Source of the DNA: Fundidesulfovibrio putealis DSM 16056 | GTDB lineage: Bacteria > Desulfobacterota > Desulfovibrionia > Desulfovibrionales > Desulfovibrionaceae | Reading direction: 5' to 3' | NCBI RefSeq assembly: GCF_000429325.1 | Contig: NZ_KE386885.1 | Coordinates: forward strand, 337,958-401,957 | Length of the DNA stretch: 64,000 bases | Part shown: one piece after another, positions 7,147-15,436 of the stretch | Position numbering within the stretch: position 1 is the first letter of the stretch | Layout: each line of letters begins with the position of its first letter | Notes under the pieces: generated by a model | The model's database searches: none | The model's input: only the letters and a program-made list of their open reading frames with translations | Told to the model about the DNA's origin: nothing | Position numbers and translations under genes: made by a program

Positions 7147-8715
7147 TCAGTTCGAGGCCAGCTTCTTCGTGGGGTCCACGATGCTCATCAGGCGCTTGGC
7201 CAGCTCGGTGTTGTCGTAATAGCCCTCGAAGGCCTTGGCGCCGGTTCCCATGGCCGAGGTCATGACCGGCATGCCCGTATGGGAGTAGGTGGTCCAGGCC
7301 AGTCCGGCCTTGGAGTCCAGGATACGGGTCAGGGTGACGGTCAGGGGTTCATAGTCGCCGTAGCGCAGGTATTCGGCGGAGTCCTTGGATTTTTCGCCCT
7401 CGCCGGACAGGGAGCGCTTGAAGGCGTCCTCAACCATGACCAGCTCGTAATCCTTGAGGTACATGCCGTAGGTGTCGGCGGGGGAGGTGACGTCCTCGTT
7501 GGGCTTGGGAGACTTCTTCATCTCTTCCAGGTCGGCGGCGGTGGGGATCACCAGGCCGAAGCCTTCCTTGATGAGCCCGGCCACGTCGGCCAGATTGGCT
7601 TTGTCCGCAGGGGTGTTCTTCTTGTATTCCTTCAGCTTGTTGGAGAAGGCCAGGAAGGAGAGCTTCTGGTTTTTCAGGTAGCTGTAATAGTTGCCGTACT
7701 TGGTTCCGGCGAAGCCCAGGCTCATGCCGCCGCACTCGTGGTCGCCGGTGACCACGATCAGGGTTTCGTCCGGGTGCTTCCTGGCGAAATCCACGGCCTG
7801 GGCCACGGCGTCGTCCAGGGACAGCACGTCCTTGATGGAGGCCACGGCGTCGTTGGCGTGGCAGGCCCAGTCGACCTTGCCGCCCTCGATCATCATGAAG
7901 AATCCCTTGGGGTTGTCCAGCAGTTCGATGCCCTTGGCCGTGAACTGGGCCAGGGTGACCTCCTTGGCCGGATCAACGTCCATGGCGTAGGGCATGGCCT
8001 TGTCGGCGTCCAGCACGGGGTTGACGGCCAGCACTTTCTGTCCGGGCTTGAGGGCCAGGATTTCGTCGCGCGAATTCAGCACCGTGTAGCCCTTGGACTT
8101 GAAGCTCTCCAAGGCGTTCGGCTTGTCGCCTTCCTTCTTGGACTTCTTGCCCTCGGGATCCTTGAAGCCGCCGCCTGCGAAGTAGTCGAAGCCGGAGTCT
8201 GCGGCCTGCATGGAGATTTCGTAGTAGTTGTTGCGGCTGGGCTGGTGGGCGTAGAAGCAGGCCGGGGTGGCGTGATCCAGGGACACGGTGGACACGATGC
8301 CGACCTTCATACCCTTCTGCTTGGCGATCTCGGCCACGGTGGGCACGGATTTCTTCTCGCCGTCCACGCCGATTGCGCCGTTGTAGGTCTTCACGCCGCT
8401 GGCCAGGGCCACGCCCGCTGCGCCGGAGTCGGTGATGATGGAGTTCAGCGAGTAGGTGGTGGTTGCGCCCTGGACCGGGAAGGAGCTCATGGTGAGCTTG
8501 ACCAGGCCGGGCTTTTCCATGCCCTTTTCGGCAGCCAGGTAGTACTCGGCGGCGGTGCGCTGGGCCTGGGCCAGGCCGTCTCCGATGAAGTAGAAGACGT
8601 ACTTGGCAGGTTTGTCGGCAGCGGCGGCGGCAGTCGCCTGGGCCGCGAAGATAAGGGCCAGCGCCAGCCACAGGAGCATGGTCAGGCGGCGGGTGGACGG
8701 TCTTGCCAGGAGCAT
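7147..8715 (-). CDS. phoA: alkaline phosphatase, exported
   Basis: A 522-residue periplasmic phosphomonoesterase of the PhoA family. The signal peptide is residues 1-33 (Arg-rich start, LLWLALALIF core, ATA cleavage region). The mature part opens with a metal-binding FIGDG loop, then carries the nucleophile motif ITDSGAAGVALASGVKTYNG and the zinc-ligand motif TGDHECGG. It is longer than E. coli PhoA (471), partly from a lysine-rich insertion. The start at 8715 has GGAGGG six to seven nucleotides upstream. It is divergent from the superoxide dismutase gene across 226 bp. No Pho box was recognised. It should release inorganic phosphate from organic esters. Confidence 0.92.
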   Translation of the reverse strand: MLLARPSTRRLTMLLWLALALIFAAQATAAAAADKPAKYVFYFIGDGLAQAQRTAAEYYLAAEKGMEKPGLVKLTMSSFPVQGATTTYSLNSIITDSGAAGVALASGVKTYNGAIGVDGEKKSVPTVAEIAKQKGMKVGIVSTVSLDHATPACFYAHQPSRNNYYEISMQAADSGFDYFAGGGFKDPEGKKSKKEGDKPNALESFKSKGYTVLNSRDEILALKPGQKVLAVNPVLDADKAMPYAMDVDPAKEVTLAQFTAKGIELLDNPKGFFMMIEGGKVDWACHANDAVASIKDVLSLDDAVAQAVDFARKHPDETLIVVTGDHECGGMSLGFAGTKYGNYYSYLKNQKLSFLAFSNKLKEYKKNTPADKANLADVAGLIKEGFGLVIPTAADLEEMKKSPKPNEDVTSPADTYGMYLKDYELVMVEDAFKRSLSGEGEKSKDSAEYLRYGDYEPLTVTLTRILDSKAGLAWTTYSHTGMPVMTSAMGTGAKAFEGYYDNTELAKRLMSIVDPTKKLASN

Positions 8716-8941
8716 GGGTTTCCCTCCGGATATTTGGATGTTCAAAATCCTGCATCCTATTGCCGGGCCTGCGTTACGGATTGAATGCATCCCCGCGTCA
8801 AATGGCCGAAACCCGCTGCCTGGATCGACGCCCTCGCTGATTGCTTGACACTCGCGCATGGCGGGAGCAAGGAAGGAGGATCGAAATCCCTTTCCGCCTG
8901 TCGCGTCCTGTCGCGCGGGCGGCACCTCACGGAGGCGCACG

Positions 8942-9664
8942 ATGCAAGATAAGACCGCGAAAGGCATGACCCGCAGGGAGTTTGGCGGGTTGGCGGCGGC
9001 GACCGTCACAGTGGCGGCGGCTGGCGCGCTTGGTTTCCTCTCACCCCAACCCGTCCACGCACAAGGATCACCCATGTTTGCCATACCTGCCCTGCCGTAT
9101 CCCGAAGACGCCCTGGAACCTGTCATATCCGCGAAGACTTTGTCCTTCCACTACGGAAAGCACACCAAGGCCTATTACGACAACATGAACAAAGCCCTGG
9201 AGGGCAAGCACGCCGAGGGGATGACCCTGGAGAAGGTGTTCCTGGACGCGGCCAAGGACCCTGCTGCGGCGGGGCTTTTCAACAACGCGGCCCAGTCCTG
9301 GAACCACACGTTCTACTTTGCGGGCTTGAAGAAGGGCGGGGGCGGCAAGCCCACGGGCAAGCTGGCCGAGGCCCTGAACGCAGCATTCGGCAGCTATGAC
9401 GGGTTCGTGAAGGCCTTCAGCGAGGCTGGCATGACCCAGTTCGGCAGCGGCTGGGCCTGGCTGGTGGCGGATGCGGGTGCGCTCAAGGTGGTGAAGACCC
9501 CCAACGCCATGAACCCCATGGTGAACGGCCAGAAGCCGCTTCTGACCGTGGACGTCTGGGAGCACGCCTATTACCTGGACTACCAGAACCGCCGGGCCGA
9601 CTACCTGAAGGACGTGCTGGAGAAGCTGGTGAACTGGGAGTTTGTGGCCAAGAACCTGGGGTAG
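8942..9664 (+). CDS. sodB: Tat-exported Fe/Mn superoxide dismutase
   Basis: A 240-residue protein that dismutates superoxide to H2O2 and O2. The N terminus has a twin-arginine signal (TRREF followed by a hydrophobic stretch and AQG), so the enzyme is probably folded with its metal in the cytoplasm and exported to the periplasm. Metal-ligand regions are visible: SFHYGKHTKAYYDNMN, AAQSWNHTFYF, and DVWEHAYYLDYQNRR. The first two match the iron-type pattern. The start at 8942 follows GGAG by seven to eight nucleotides; a longer frame from 8858 has no signal-like sequence. A periplasmic SOD fits oxygen defence in an anaerobe. Confidence 0.92.
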   Translation: MQDKTAKGMTRREFGGLAAATVTVAAAGALGFLSPQPVHAQGSPMFAIPALPYPEDALEPVISAKTLSFHYGKHTKAYYDNMNKALEGKHAEGMTLEKVFLDAAKDPAAAGLFNNAAQSWNHTFYFAGLKKGGGGKPTGKLAEALNAAFGSYDGFVKAFSEAGMTQFGSGWAWLVADAGALKVVKTPNAMNPMVNGQKPLLTVDVWEHAYYLDYQNRRADYLKDVLEKLVNWEFVAKNLG

Positions 9665-9841
9665 CGGCGCTGCATTTGGCGGCATGAACGTGTCGCTTCG
9701 GATAGGGGCGGGCTGTTCTCGTCTGGTTCGGATTGTAGGGGCTGGAGCACATCGAACCCAAGACCGTTCCTGATATCCGCGTTGCACTCCAACTGGCCGC
9801 ACCCCTACGCGCAGCCAGACAACGCAGACCCATGAGGGTGT

Positions 9842-9873
9842 CCAGAGGGCGAAGCCCTCTGGCCGCCGGAGGC
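9842..9873. repeat. GCCTCCGGCGGCC-type hairpin repeat (inverted copy)
   Basis: CCAGAGGGC-GAA-GCCCTCTGG followed by CCGCCGGAGGC: the same element as at 7043 in opposite orientation, between the convergent SOD and ABM genes. The remaining part of 9665-9974 holds no gene. Confidence 0.7.
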
Positions 9874-9909
9874 TTTCCTCCACGCATCCCCCCACGCATA
9901 AAACACGAC

Positions 9910-9946
9910 CTGCCGGGGACCGGCATTACGCACCAGTCCCCGGCAG
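9910..9946 (-). terminator. terminator of the ABM monooxygenase gene
   Basis: An 11-bp perfect stem (CTGCCGGGGAC with GTCCCCGGCAG) and 15-nt loop, followed on the minus strand a few bases later by GTTTTAT, 29 nt after the stop at 9975. Confidence 0.55.
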
Positions 9947-9974
9947 TCTCACCTCAGCTCTCAATTCGCAAATT

Positions 9975-10265
9975 CTAGCTGATCTTCTCCAGCAGCTTGA
10001 TCTCCGTGGACTGCGCCAACGGCCCCAGTTTGTCGCGCATATTCAACAGGTGCGGCGTCTCCAGGTGCGCGTCCAGAAGCTCCTTGCTCTCCCAGGTCTC
10101 GTAGAACAGGAAGGTCCCCGGCAGATCGACGGCCCGGTGCAGGTCATACAGCAGACAGCCCTTGTCCTTGCGCGAGGGCTCCACGAGCCCGGTCAGCAGC
10201 GCTTCCACATCCTTCTCGCATCCGGGCTTGGCCACGATGGTGGCCACCACGGTCAGATTCGCCAT
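9975..10265 (-). CDS. antibiotic biosynthesis monooxygenase (ABM) domain protein
   Basis: A 96-residue single-domain dimeric alpha-beta barrel of the ABM/YgiN type. It opens with LTVVATIVAKPG and contains the YETWESKELLDAHLETPH segment that marks these small oxygenases and quinol oxidases. Members oxidise aromatic or quinol substrates without a cofactor; the substrate here is unknown. GAGGAG lies nine nucleotides before the ATG at 10265. It is 165 bp downstream of an FMN flavoprotein gene on the same strand and may share its transcript. A second ABM protein is encoded at 32301. Confidence 0.85.
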   Translation of the reverse strand: MANLTVVATIVAKPGCEKDVEALLTGLVEPSRKDKGCLLYDLHRAVDLPGTFLFYETWESKELLDAHLETPHLLNMRDKLGPLAQSTEIKLLEKIS

Positions 10266-10430
10266 GTTCTCGACTCCTCGATGGTTCGTGTTCGGCCTGT
10301 GGGCCGCCCGGCCTCGGCATACTCCGGGTCGTCGGTCGGTTCCAAGGCCTGCCGGGACGTCAGACGCCGGCCCTTTCGGCATTTGCACGTTGCCCGTGTG
10401 CCAGCCCGCCAGCCTATCGCACTGTCCGGG

Positions 10431-11048
10431 CTATTTCTCGCCAGCTTGGTTCATGGCCGGGTAGCTGCCCATGTTGGGCTTCACGCAGCGGCCCAGCCAG
10501 TCGATGGCGCGGCCCAGGTGGTTCATGTTGCGCATGGCCTCCTCGTCGCCGCTCACCTCGCCGGGGTTCAGGCCGTAGCCGATGTTCCAGTAGATGGATC
10601 CGGGAACGATCATGCCAGACATCAGGTACATGTGGTTGATGGTGTCGTAGGCATGCGTCGCCCCGCCGCGCCGCACGGCCACCACTGCCGCGCCGATCTT
10701 GCCTGCCAGCAGCGATCCGTTGGCGATGGACACCAGCCCCGAGCGGTCCAGCAGCGCCTTGAGCTCGGCGGTGACGTCGGTGAAGTAGGTGGGCGTGCCC
10801 AGGATGATGGCGTCCGCCGCGAACATCTCGGCCAGGCAGTCGTTGGCCACGTCGTTCTTCACGGCGCACTGGCGGTCCTTGTTCTCGAAGCACTTGTAGC
10901 AGGCGATGCAGCCACGGATCTTTTTCGCGCCAAGCTGGATGAAGGAGGTCTCCCAGCCTGCGGCGTCAAGGGGTTTCAGGGCCTCGCGAAGCATGATCTC
11001 CGTATTGCCGCCCTTGCGGGGGCTGCCGTTGATGGCAACTGCTTTCAT
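10431..11048 (-). CDS. flavodoxin-fold NAD(P)H-dependent FMN oxidoreductase
   Basis: A 205-residue flavodoxin-fold protein. The FMN phosphate loop is INGSPRKGGNTE at residues 6-17. A CIACYKCFENKDRQCAVKND segment resembles the cysteine motif of iron-sulfur flavoproteins (Isf type), which would bind an Fe-S cluster next to FMN. GTPTYFTDVTAELKALLDR is the second flavin-contact loop. Such proteins reduce quinones, O2/H2O2 or chromate with NAD(P)H or ferredoxin electrons. The start at 11048 follows GGGAG. It is divergent from an HxlR regulator across a short region with an ATACT/AGTAT dyad, suggesting control by that regulator. Confidence 0.88.
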   Translation of the reverse strand: MKAVAINGSPRKGGNTEIMLREALKPLDAAGWETSFIQLGAKKIRGCIACYKCFENKDRQCAVKNDVANDCLAEMFAADAIILGTPTYFTDVTAELKALLDRSGLVSIANGSLLAGKIGAAVVAVRRGGATHAYDTINHMYLMSGMIVPGSIYWNIGYGLNPGEVSGDEEAMRNMNHLGRAIDWLGRCVKPNMGSYPAMNQAGEK

Positions 11049-11151
11049 GATGTGTTCTCCCGTGAAACGGTTTTTGGGCGCTTGACGTGCCCTCATGCTG
11101 GGTCATATGCAAGGAACAGCCTGCAAGCGCAAGTACTGTCTTCAATGTGCC

Positions 11152-11168
11152 ATACTGACGAATAGTAT
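11152..11168. promoter_or_regulatory. candidate HxlR operator
   Basis: ATACT-7 nt-AGTAT inverted repeat in the 136-bp divergent region between the flavoprotein and HxlR genes, 17 nt before the HxlR start. It is a likely autoregulatory and divergent operator, but this is inferred from position only. Confidence 0.4.
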
Positions 11169-11184
11169 AGTGAGGAGCGAAGCC

Positions 11185-11607
11185 GTGATCACCCCCTGCA
11201 AGACCAAGGAATTGAACGGAAAGACCTACCGCTGCTTCTTCGAGCTGACCCTCCAGATCATGGGGGGCAAGTGGAAGCCGATCATCCTGTATCATCTGGC
11301 AACCGAGGGCGTCATGCGTTTCAGCGACCTGCGCCGCAGCATCGGCGGGGTGACCGAGCGTATGCTGGCCCGGCAACTGCGCGAGCTGGAGGCCGACGCG
11401 GTGATCCATCGCGAGGTGTACCGGGAAGTGCCGCCGCGAGTGGAGTATTCGCTGACAAAGCTTGGTGACGGGCTCGTGCCGATATTGAAGGAACTTCGCG
11501 ACTGGGGCGCGGCCTACGAGCAGAGCATGGGCGGCGCGGAGCTGTACGTTGGCGAAGGATACGAGCCATCGCTGGAACAGGAGTGCGGCAAGGCCAGGAG
11601 CGCGTGA
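11185..11607 (+). CDS. HxlR-family transcriptional regulator
   Basis: A 140-residue winged-helix regulator of the HxlR family. It carries the family core IMGGKWKPIILYHL (about 26-40), RFSDLRRSIGGVTERMLARQLRELEADAVI, then the wing REVPPRVEYSLTKLG. HxlR proteins typically sense redox or electrophile stress, often via an N-terminal cysteine; Cys5 and Cys17 are present. The GTG at 11185 is chosen because GAGGAG lies seven nucleotides upstream, while the longer frame from 11095 has no ribosome site. It is divergently paired with the FMN flavoprotein gene, its probable target. Confidence 0.9.
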   Translation: MITPCKTKELNGKTYRCFFELTLQIMGGKWKPIILYHLATEGVMRFSDLRRSIGGVTERMLARQLRELEADAVIHREVYREVPPRVEYSLTKLGDGLVPILKELRDWGAAYEQSMGGAELYVGEGYEPSLEQECGKARSA

Positions 11608-11631
11608 GGGTGGGGTGAGGCGAGTGTCGCG

Positions 11632-11726
11632 TTTTTGAAAAACATGAATATGTTCTTCAAAATCAAAATAAATGGTTTTGGCTGTTTGTCTTGAAAATCC
11701 GTATGGACGGATTGTGAGGACGCAAC
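11632..11726 (-). repeat. dispersed terminator-like repeat, copy b
   Basis: A stem with one mismatch and one G-T pair around an AA centre (11632-11663) plus a minus-strand arm with GTTGCGTCCTCA, a CCGTCCATACGG mini-hairpin, TTTTCAAGACAAA and AACCATT. The arm matches copy e at 53989-54079 almost throughout. It lies between convergent genes, in the orientation of the minus-strand flavin reductase. Confidence 0.75.
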
Positions 11727-11745
11727 ACTCGGTGAGAGGGAAGAG

Positions 11746-11784
11746 GCCTCCGGCGGCCAAAGGGACAAGTCCCTTTGGAATCCC
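11746..11784. repeat. GCCTCCGGCGGCC-type hairpin repeat
   Basis: GCCTCCGGCGG then a 10-bp stem CCAAAGGGAC/GTCCCTTTGG (11757-11778) and AATCCCC, nearly identical to the copy at 7043. It lies in the 302-bp gap between the HxlR and flavin reductase genes, which otherwise contains no gene. Confidence 0.75.
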
Positions 11785-11858
11785 CTACCGCTTCGCGTCG
11801 TTCCGGTTCGAGAGACGTATTCCAGGCTGGCTCCCGGTGGAGCCGGAGATTTCGCGGA

Positions 11859-11880
11859 CGGAGACGCAAAGCCGTCTCCG
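11859..11880 (-). terminator. possible terminator of the flavin reductase gene
   Basis: An 8-bp perfect stem (CGGAGACG/CGTCTCCG) with a 6-nt loop, 30 nt after the stop at 11910. It lacks a good U tract, so it may only be an mRNA-stabilising hairpin. Confidence 0.4.
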
Positions 11881-11909
11881 CCCGTGATTGAGGCATACTC
11901 GAAAATCGT

Positions 11910-12479
11910 CTAGCCCTTCTTGAGCTTCTTCCCCACGTTCCAGCAGCCGCCCAGCACCGGCCCCAGGCCGTAATAGGACAGCGTCCCCATGTCGAAGAGC
12001 AAAGGCCGAACCTTGGCCGGGTCGATGTGGCCTTTTTCCGTCAGAATGCTCTCGTCCGCCCAGGTCTTCACGATCTCGCCGATGAACACCTCATGCGAGG
12101 GAAAATCCACCACCTGGTGCAGGCGGCACTCCATGCACACCGGGCACTGCGCGATGAGCGGCGCGTGCTGGAGCTCTCCGGTGAACAGCTCGAACAGCGT
12201 GGATTTGTCCGTCTTCTTGCCGGAGACGATGCCCACGTAGTCGGTTTCCGCCATCAGGGCCTCGGAGGGGATGTTCACGCTGAACTCCCGGTGCTCGTGG
12301 ATTCCCGGCCCGCTGTAGTGGGATTTGTTGATGCCAACCGAGATGTACTGCGGCTGCCCGTGGTTCATGATGCCCACGTGGGCCACGGCCAGGAAATTTG
12401 GCCGCCCGTTCACCACTGCGCCCACGATGGTGGTCAGGGAAGGATACATGGCGGTGGCGGGTCCGAGATCCTTTTTCAT
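11910..12479 (-). CDS. flavin reductase domain (FMN-binding split-barrel) protein
   Basis: A 189-residue protein of the flavin reductase / DIM6-NTAB type, a split barrel that binds FMN. The segment SLTTIVGAVVNGRPNFLAVAHVG is the usual N-terminal strand pair, and HREFSVNIPSEALMAETDYVG is the FMN-contact region. In anaerobes related proteins carry electrons between rubredoxin or NADH and other partners. The start at 12479 follows AGGAGA by seven nucleotides. It lies 62 bp downstream of a MarR gene on the same strand, with its own TTGC/GCAA palindrome in between, so it is likely controlled by that regulator. Confidence 0.85.
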   Translation of the reverse strand: MKKDLGPATAMYPSLTTIVGAVVNGRPNFLAVAHVGIMNHGQPQYISVGINKSHYSGPGIHEHREFSVNIPSEALMAETDYVGIVSGKKTDKSTLFELFTGELQHAPLIAQCPVCMECRLHQVVDFPSHEVFIGEIVKTWADESILTEKGHIDPAKVRPLLFDMGTLSYYGLGPVLGGCWNVGKKLKKG

Positions 12480-12500
12480 GGGGTGTTCTCCTGGGTATTG

Positions 12501-12516
12501 TTGCGTGTGCATGCAA
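12501..12516. promoter_or_regulatory. candidate MarR operator upstream of the flavin reductase gene
   Basis: TTGCGTGTGCATGCAA is a near-perfect 16-bp palindrome 21 nt before the start codon. It shares the CATGCAA half-site with the site in the MarR gene's own promoter (12989-13002). Confidence 0.4.
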
Positions 12517-12541
12517 GTGAAAAGGGTAAAAAAAGGGGGCC

Positions 12542-12973
12542 TCAGGATTGGTCCAGAATCTGGCAGGACTGATGGATCACCCGGGTCAGGTCCGTGCCAG
12601 TGTCCTCGCCCAGCACGTCAGAGTAGCGCCGGTGCAGGGATTTCCAGGCGGCGGCGATGGAGGCGCTCATGTCCTTGCCTTGGGCTGTCGGGTGGAAATG
12701 GGCCGCCTTGCCCTGGGAGCGGCGTTCCAGAAGAGTCCGGCGCACCAGTCCGTCCGCCAGTCGGCTTACCGTGGAGGGGGCAAGGTGAAGGCGGGAGGCG
12801 AGTTCTGTGGGGGTTATACCCGGCGACTCCAGGGCCAGCATGAGAAGAAACGCCTGGGAAGGCGACAGGCCAACAGGCGCAAAAGCCTCCTCGGCCAGGC
12901 GCGTGATGGTGCGCGCCAGCGCGTTTGCCGTGAAGTACAGGCAGTTTTCGAGGAGCGTTTTGGAGTCGGCCAT
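12542..12973 (-). CDS. MarR-family transcriptional regulator
   Basis: A 143-residue winged-helix dimer. The DNA-recognition part reads PTELASRLHLAPSTVSRLADGLVRRTLLERRS, with flanking dimerisation helices. The start is uncertain: ATG at 12973 or an upstream ATG at 12997. I prefer 12973 because a consensus TTGACA (13003-13008), a 17-nt spacer and a weak -10 (12980-12985) would put the transcription start at about 12973, and the 12997 codon would then lie inside the promoter spacer. No Shine-Dalgarno is visible for either. It is probably an autorepressor that also controls the flavin reductase gene 62 bp downstream. Confidence 0.88.
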   Translation of the reverse strand: MADSKTLLENCLYFTANALARTITRLAEEAFAPVGLSPSQAFLLMLALESPGITPTELASRLHLAPSTVSRLADGLVRRTLLERRSQGKAAHFHPTAQGKDMSASIAAAWKSLHRRYSDVLGEDTGTDLTRVIHQSCQILDQS

Positions 12974-12979
12974 GGCGGG

Positions 12980-13008
12980 ACTTTGATGTTTGTACATGCA
13001 AATGTCAA
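12980..13008 (-). promoter_or_regulatory. MarR promoter with operator in the spacer
   Basis: TTGACA (13003-13008), a 17-nt spacer and CAAAGT (12980-12985). The spacer carries the imperfect palindrome TTTGTACATGCAAA (12989-13002), nested in a longer ATGTT/AACAT dyad. This layout is typical of autorepression by RNA polymerase exclusion. Confidence 0.45.
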
Positions 13009-13061
13009 CATGTTCCTCTCCCTGAGCCCCGGATGGGGACTCGGGGAGAAGAGGGGAGCGT

Positions 13062-14291
13062 CTAGATTTCCAGCGGAGCGCCAGCGTCGCACTGGCAGCC
13101 GCTCGCAGTTGAGGCGTGGCGGGCCAGCACTTCCTTCAGGCACGCGCCCAGGCGGGTGATGCCTTCCTCGATGCGCTCGGGCGTGGAGTTGGAGAAGTTC
13201 AGGCGGAAGGCGTTGTCCGTGCCGTCCACGTAGAAGGGCAGACCGGGAACAAAGGCCACCTTGCGCTCGATGGCCTTGGCGAAGACCTCCTCCGCGCTCA
13301 CGCCCTTGGGCAGCTCGCCCCACAGGAACATGCCGCCCTCGGGCTCGGTGCAGCGCACCTCCGCCGGGAACTCGCGCTTGATGACCTCCACCATCAGGTC
13401 GCGCCGCTCGCCGTAGGCCTTGCGGATCACCGCGATGTGGGCGTCAAGGTCGTTGGTCTCCAGGAACCGGTGCAGCACGCGCTGGGCGAAGATGGAGGTG
13501 TGCAGGTCCGAGGCCTGCTTGGCGGTCACCAGGGCGTGGAACAGGTCCGGGCCGGCGGCTATCCAGCCGATGCGCATGCCGGGGCTGGCGATCTTGGAGA
13601 AGCTTCCCATGAGCGCGGCCTTGTCCGACCCCATGAAGGCCCGGATGGGCGGCACGTCCTCACCCTTGAAGCGCAGCTCGCCGTAGGGGTTGTCCTCCAG
13701 CAGGATGGTGTCGCTCTCCTCGATCAGGCGGGCCACTTCGCGCCGGGTGTCCGCGTCGTAGGTGGCCCCGGAGGGGTTCTGGAAGCTGGGCACGGCGTAG
13801 AAGATCTTGGGGCGCTCGCGCAGACGCTGGGCCAGCTGGTCCAGGTTCACGCCGCCGGGCACCAGGTCCGCTGTGAGGAACTGCGCGCCCATCAGCGAAA
13901 AGGCCTGGATGGCGCCCAGGTAGCCGGGGCGCTCGATCAGCACCTCGTCGCCCACGTCCAGCATCACCTTGGCCATGAGGTCCAGGCCCTGCTGCGAGCC
14001 GGTGGTGATGAGGATCTGCTCCATGGGGATGTCCAGGCCCCAGGTCTCCTTGTAGCGCCGGGAGATGAACTCGCGAAGGGGCGGGTGTCCCTCGGTGATG
14101 GAGTATTGGAGCGCCTGGGGGCCGCAATCGGTGAGCACCTCGGAAGCCGCCTTGGCGAAGGCTTGTGCAGGAAAGTGGTCGGGGCTTGGGAGCCCGCCCG
14201 CGAAGGAGATGACCTCGGGGTTCTGTGTGACTTTCAGGATTTCACGGATATAGGAGCGGCGAACGCCGGACATTCTGGAGCTGAAACGCAC
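13062..14291 (-). CDS. class I/II PLP-dependent aminotransferase (2-aminoadipate/LysN-like)
   Basis: A 409-residue fold-type I aminotransferase. Visible landmarks are ISFAGGLPSPDHFP near the N terminus, ITTGSQQGLDL (PLP phosphate contact), FYAVPSFQNPSGATY (Asn/PLP pocket), LEDNPYGELRF (Asp and Tyr), and the Schiff-base lysine in MGSFSKIASPGMRIGW. This set is characteristic of the LysN/KAT-II and MocR-related group that acts on 2-aminoadipate, branched-chain or aromatic amino acids; the substrate cannot be fixed from sequence. The GTG start at 14291 has GGAGG seven nucleotides upstream. It is monocistronic and ends in a Cys-containing tail (CQCDAGAPLEI). Confidence 0.9.
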   Translation of the reverse strand: MRFSSRMSGVRRSYIREILKVTQNPEVISFAGGLPSPDHFPAQAFAKAASEVLTDCGPQALQYSITEGHPPLREFISRRYKETWGLDIPMEQILITTGSQQGLDLMAKVMLDVGDEVLIERPGYLGAIQAFSLMGAQFLTADLVPGGVNLDQLAQRLRERPKIFYAVPSFQNPSGATYDADTRREVARLIEESDTILLEDNPYGELRFKGEDVPPIRAFMGSDKAALMGSFSKIASPGMRIGWIAAGPDLFHALVTAKQASDLHTSIFAQRVLHRFLETNDLDAHIAVIRKAYGERRDLMVEVIKREFPAEVRCTEPEGGMFLWGELPKGVSAEEVFAKAIERKVAFVPGLPFYVDGTDNAFRLNFSNSTPERIEEGITRLGACLKEVLARHASTASGCQCDAGAPLEI

Positions 14292-14502
14292 GAGTGGCCT
14301 CCGGGTGTCGAGTGTGTGGCGATGATATGGGTACCTGTATATATTGCGTATTGTAGGCCAGGCGGGCCGTGCGCGCAACCGCAACCGGCAGGGGGCAGGG
14401 CTTGGGTATGGAACGGATGGCCAAAGAGATGCAGCCCCGTCAGCACGTCCGTCCTCCGGCGGGCGCGTACGGCGCAAGCGCCTTCATGAACGAAATTTTA
14501 CG

Positions 14503-14530
14503 TTGACTTGCGATGTCGGGGCTTTACCTG
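14503..14530 (+). promoter_or_regulatory. weak candidate promoter of the M48 protease gene
   Basis: TTGACT, a 16-nt spacer and TACCTG lie 75 nt before the start at 14605. The 313-bp interval 14292-14604 otherwise shows only an AT-rich stretch (about 14325-14355) that may hold the promoter of the divergent aminotransferase gene. Confidence 0.3.
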
Positions 14531-14604
14531 TTTAACTCCAGCTTGGGGCCGGGCAACCGGACCGCCATGCGGGCACAGACGATAATCCGGGGGCTTGCAC
14601 GCTC

Positions 14605-15390
14605 ATGAAAAACATCTTCTCCGCGCTTTTCCTCACACTGACGCTGGCGGCCGCGCTGCTGGCCGCCGGGTGCGACTCCGCACCCTACACCGAGCGCAAG
14701 CAGCTCATCGTCATCCCCCAGAGCCAGGAACGGGCCATGGGCGCGCAGGCGGCGCGCGAGATCCTGGGCACGGAGCGGCTCTCGCGCAACCAGGCCCAGA
14801 TCGAGGCCGTGAAGCGGGTCGGCGCGCGCGTGGCCGCCGCCAGCGGCGAGAAGGGCATGCAGTGGGAGTTCCACGTCATCGACAACGACTCCGTGCCCAA
14901 CGCCTTCTGCCTGCCGGGCGGCAAGATCTTCGTGTATTCCGGGCTCTTCAAGTACGTGCAGGACGACGCTCAGCTCGCCACGGTGATGGCCCACGAGGTG
15001 GCTCACGCCATGGCCAGGCACGGCGCGGAGCGGGCCACCATGGAGATGGGGGCGCAGCTCGGGGGGGCCATCTTGAACTTCGTGCTGAGCGAGGAGGACC
15101 CGCGTCTTGGGCAGATCGCCTCCAAGGTGTGGGGGTACGGGGCGAGCCTTGGGGTCATGCTGCCCTACAGCCGCAAGCACGAGCACGAGGCCGACGCCAT
15201 CGGCCTGCACCTGATGGCCAAGGCCGGGTACGACATGGACGCCGCCGTACGCTTCTGGGAGAACATGCGCAAGAACCCGCAGTCGTCGCGCACCCTGGCG
15301 TTTCTCTCCACGCATCCCGCCGACGAGAAGCGCATCGAGCGCATAAAGAAGACCATCGCGGACATCCGTGCCGGGCAGACCCCGGCCTGA
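14605..15390 (+). CDS. M48-family zinc metalloprotease lipoprotein
   Basis: A 261-residue periplasmic protein, most likely an outer-membrane-anchored lipoprotein: a hydrophobic signal ends in LAAGC with the lipidated cysteine at about 23. The zinc-binding HEVAHAMARHGAER (HExxH) lies near 132-145, and the third ligand is probably the glutamate in HEHEADAIGLHLM. This is the BepA/LoiP-like M48 architecture without the TPR tail, implying a role in outer-membrane protein quality control. Only a weak GGGGG ribosome site precedes the ATG. It is convergent with the histidine kinase gene 46 bp downstream. Confidence 0.9.
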   Translation: MKNIFSALFLTLTLAAALLAAGCDSAPYTERKQLIVIPQSQERAMGAQAAREILGTERLSRNQAQIEAVKRVGARVAAASGEKGMQWEFHVIDNDSVPNAFCLPGGKIFVYSGLFKYVQDDAQLATVMAHEVAHAMARHGAERATMEMGAQLGGAILNFVLSEEDPRLGQIASKVWGYGASLGVMLPYSRKHEHEADAIGLHLMAKAGYDMDAAVRFWENMRKNPQSSRTLAFLSTHPADEKRIERIKKTIADIRAGQTPA

Positions 15391-15436
15391 TTCTCCTGAT
15401 TTGGGGAGCGGCAAAGTTGCCTGCCGCGTGTGTGCG

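Noticed and set aside
7090-8784. A 564-codon open frame on the strand opposite the alkaline phosphatase gene
   Set aside because: It mirrors the phosphatase codons in a high-GC gene, is rich in Gly/Val/His/Gln without domain features, and has no ribosome site.
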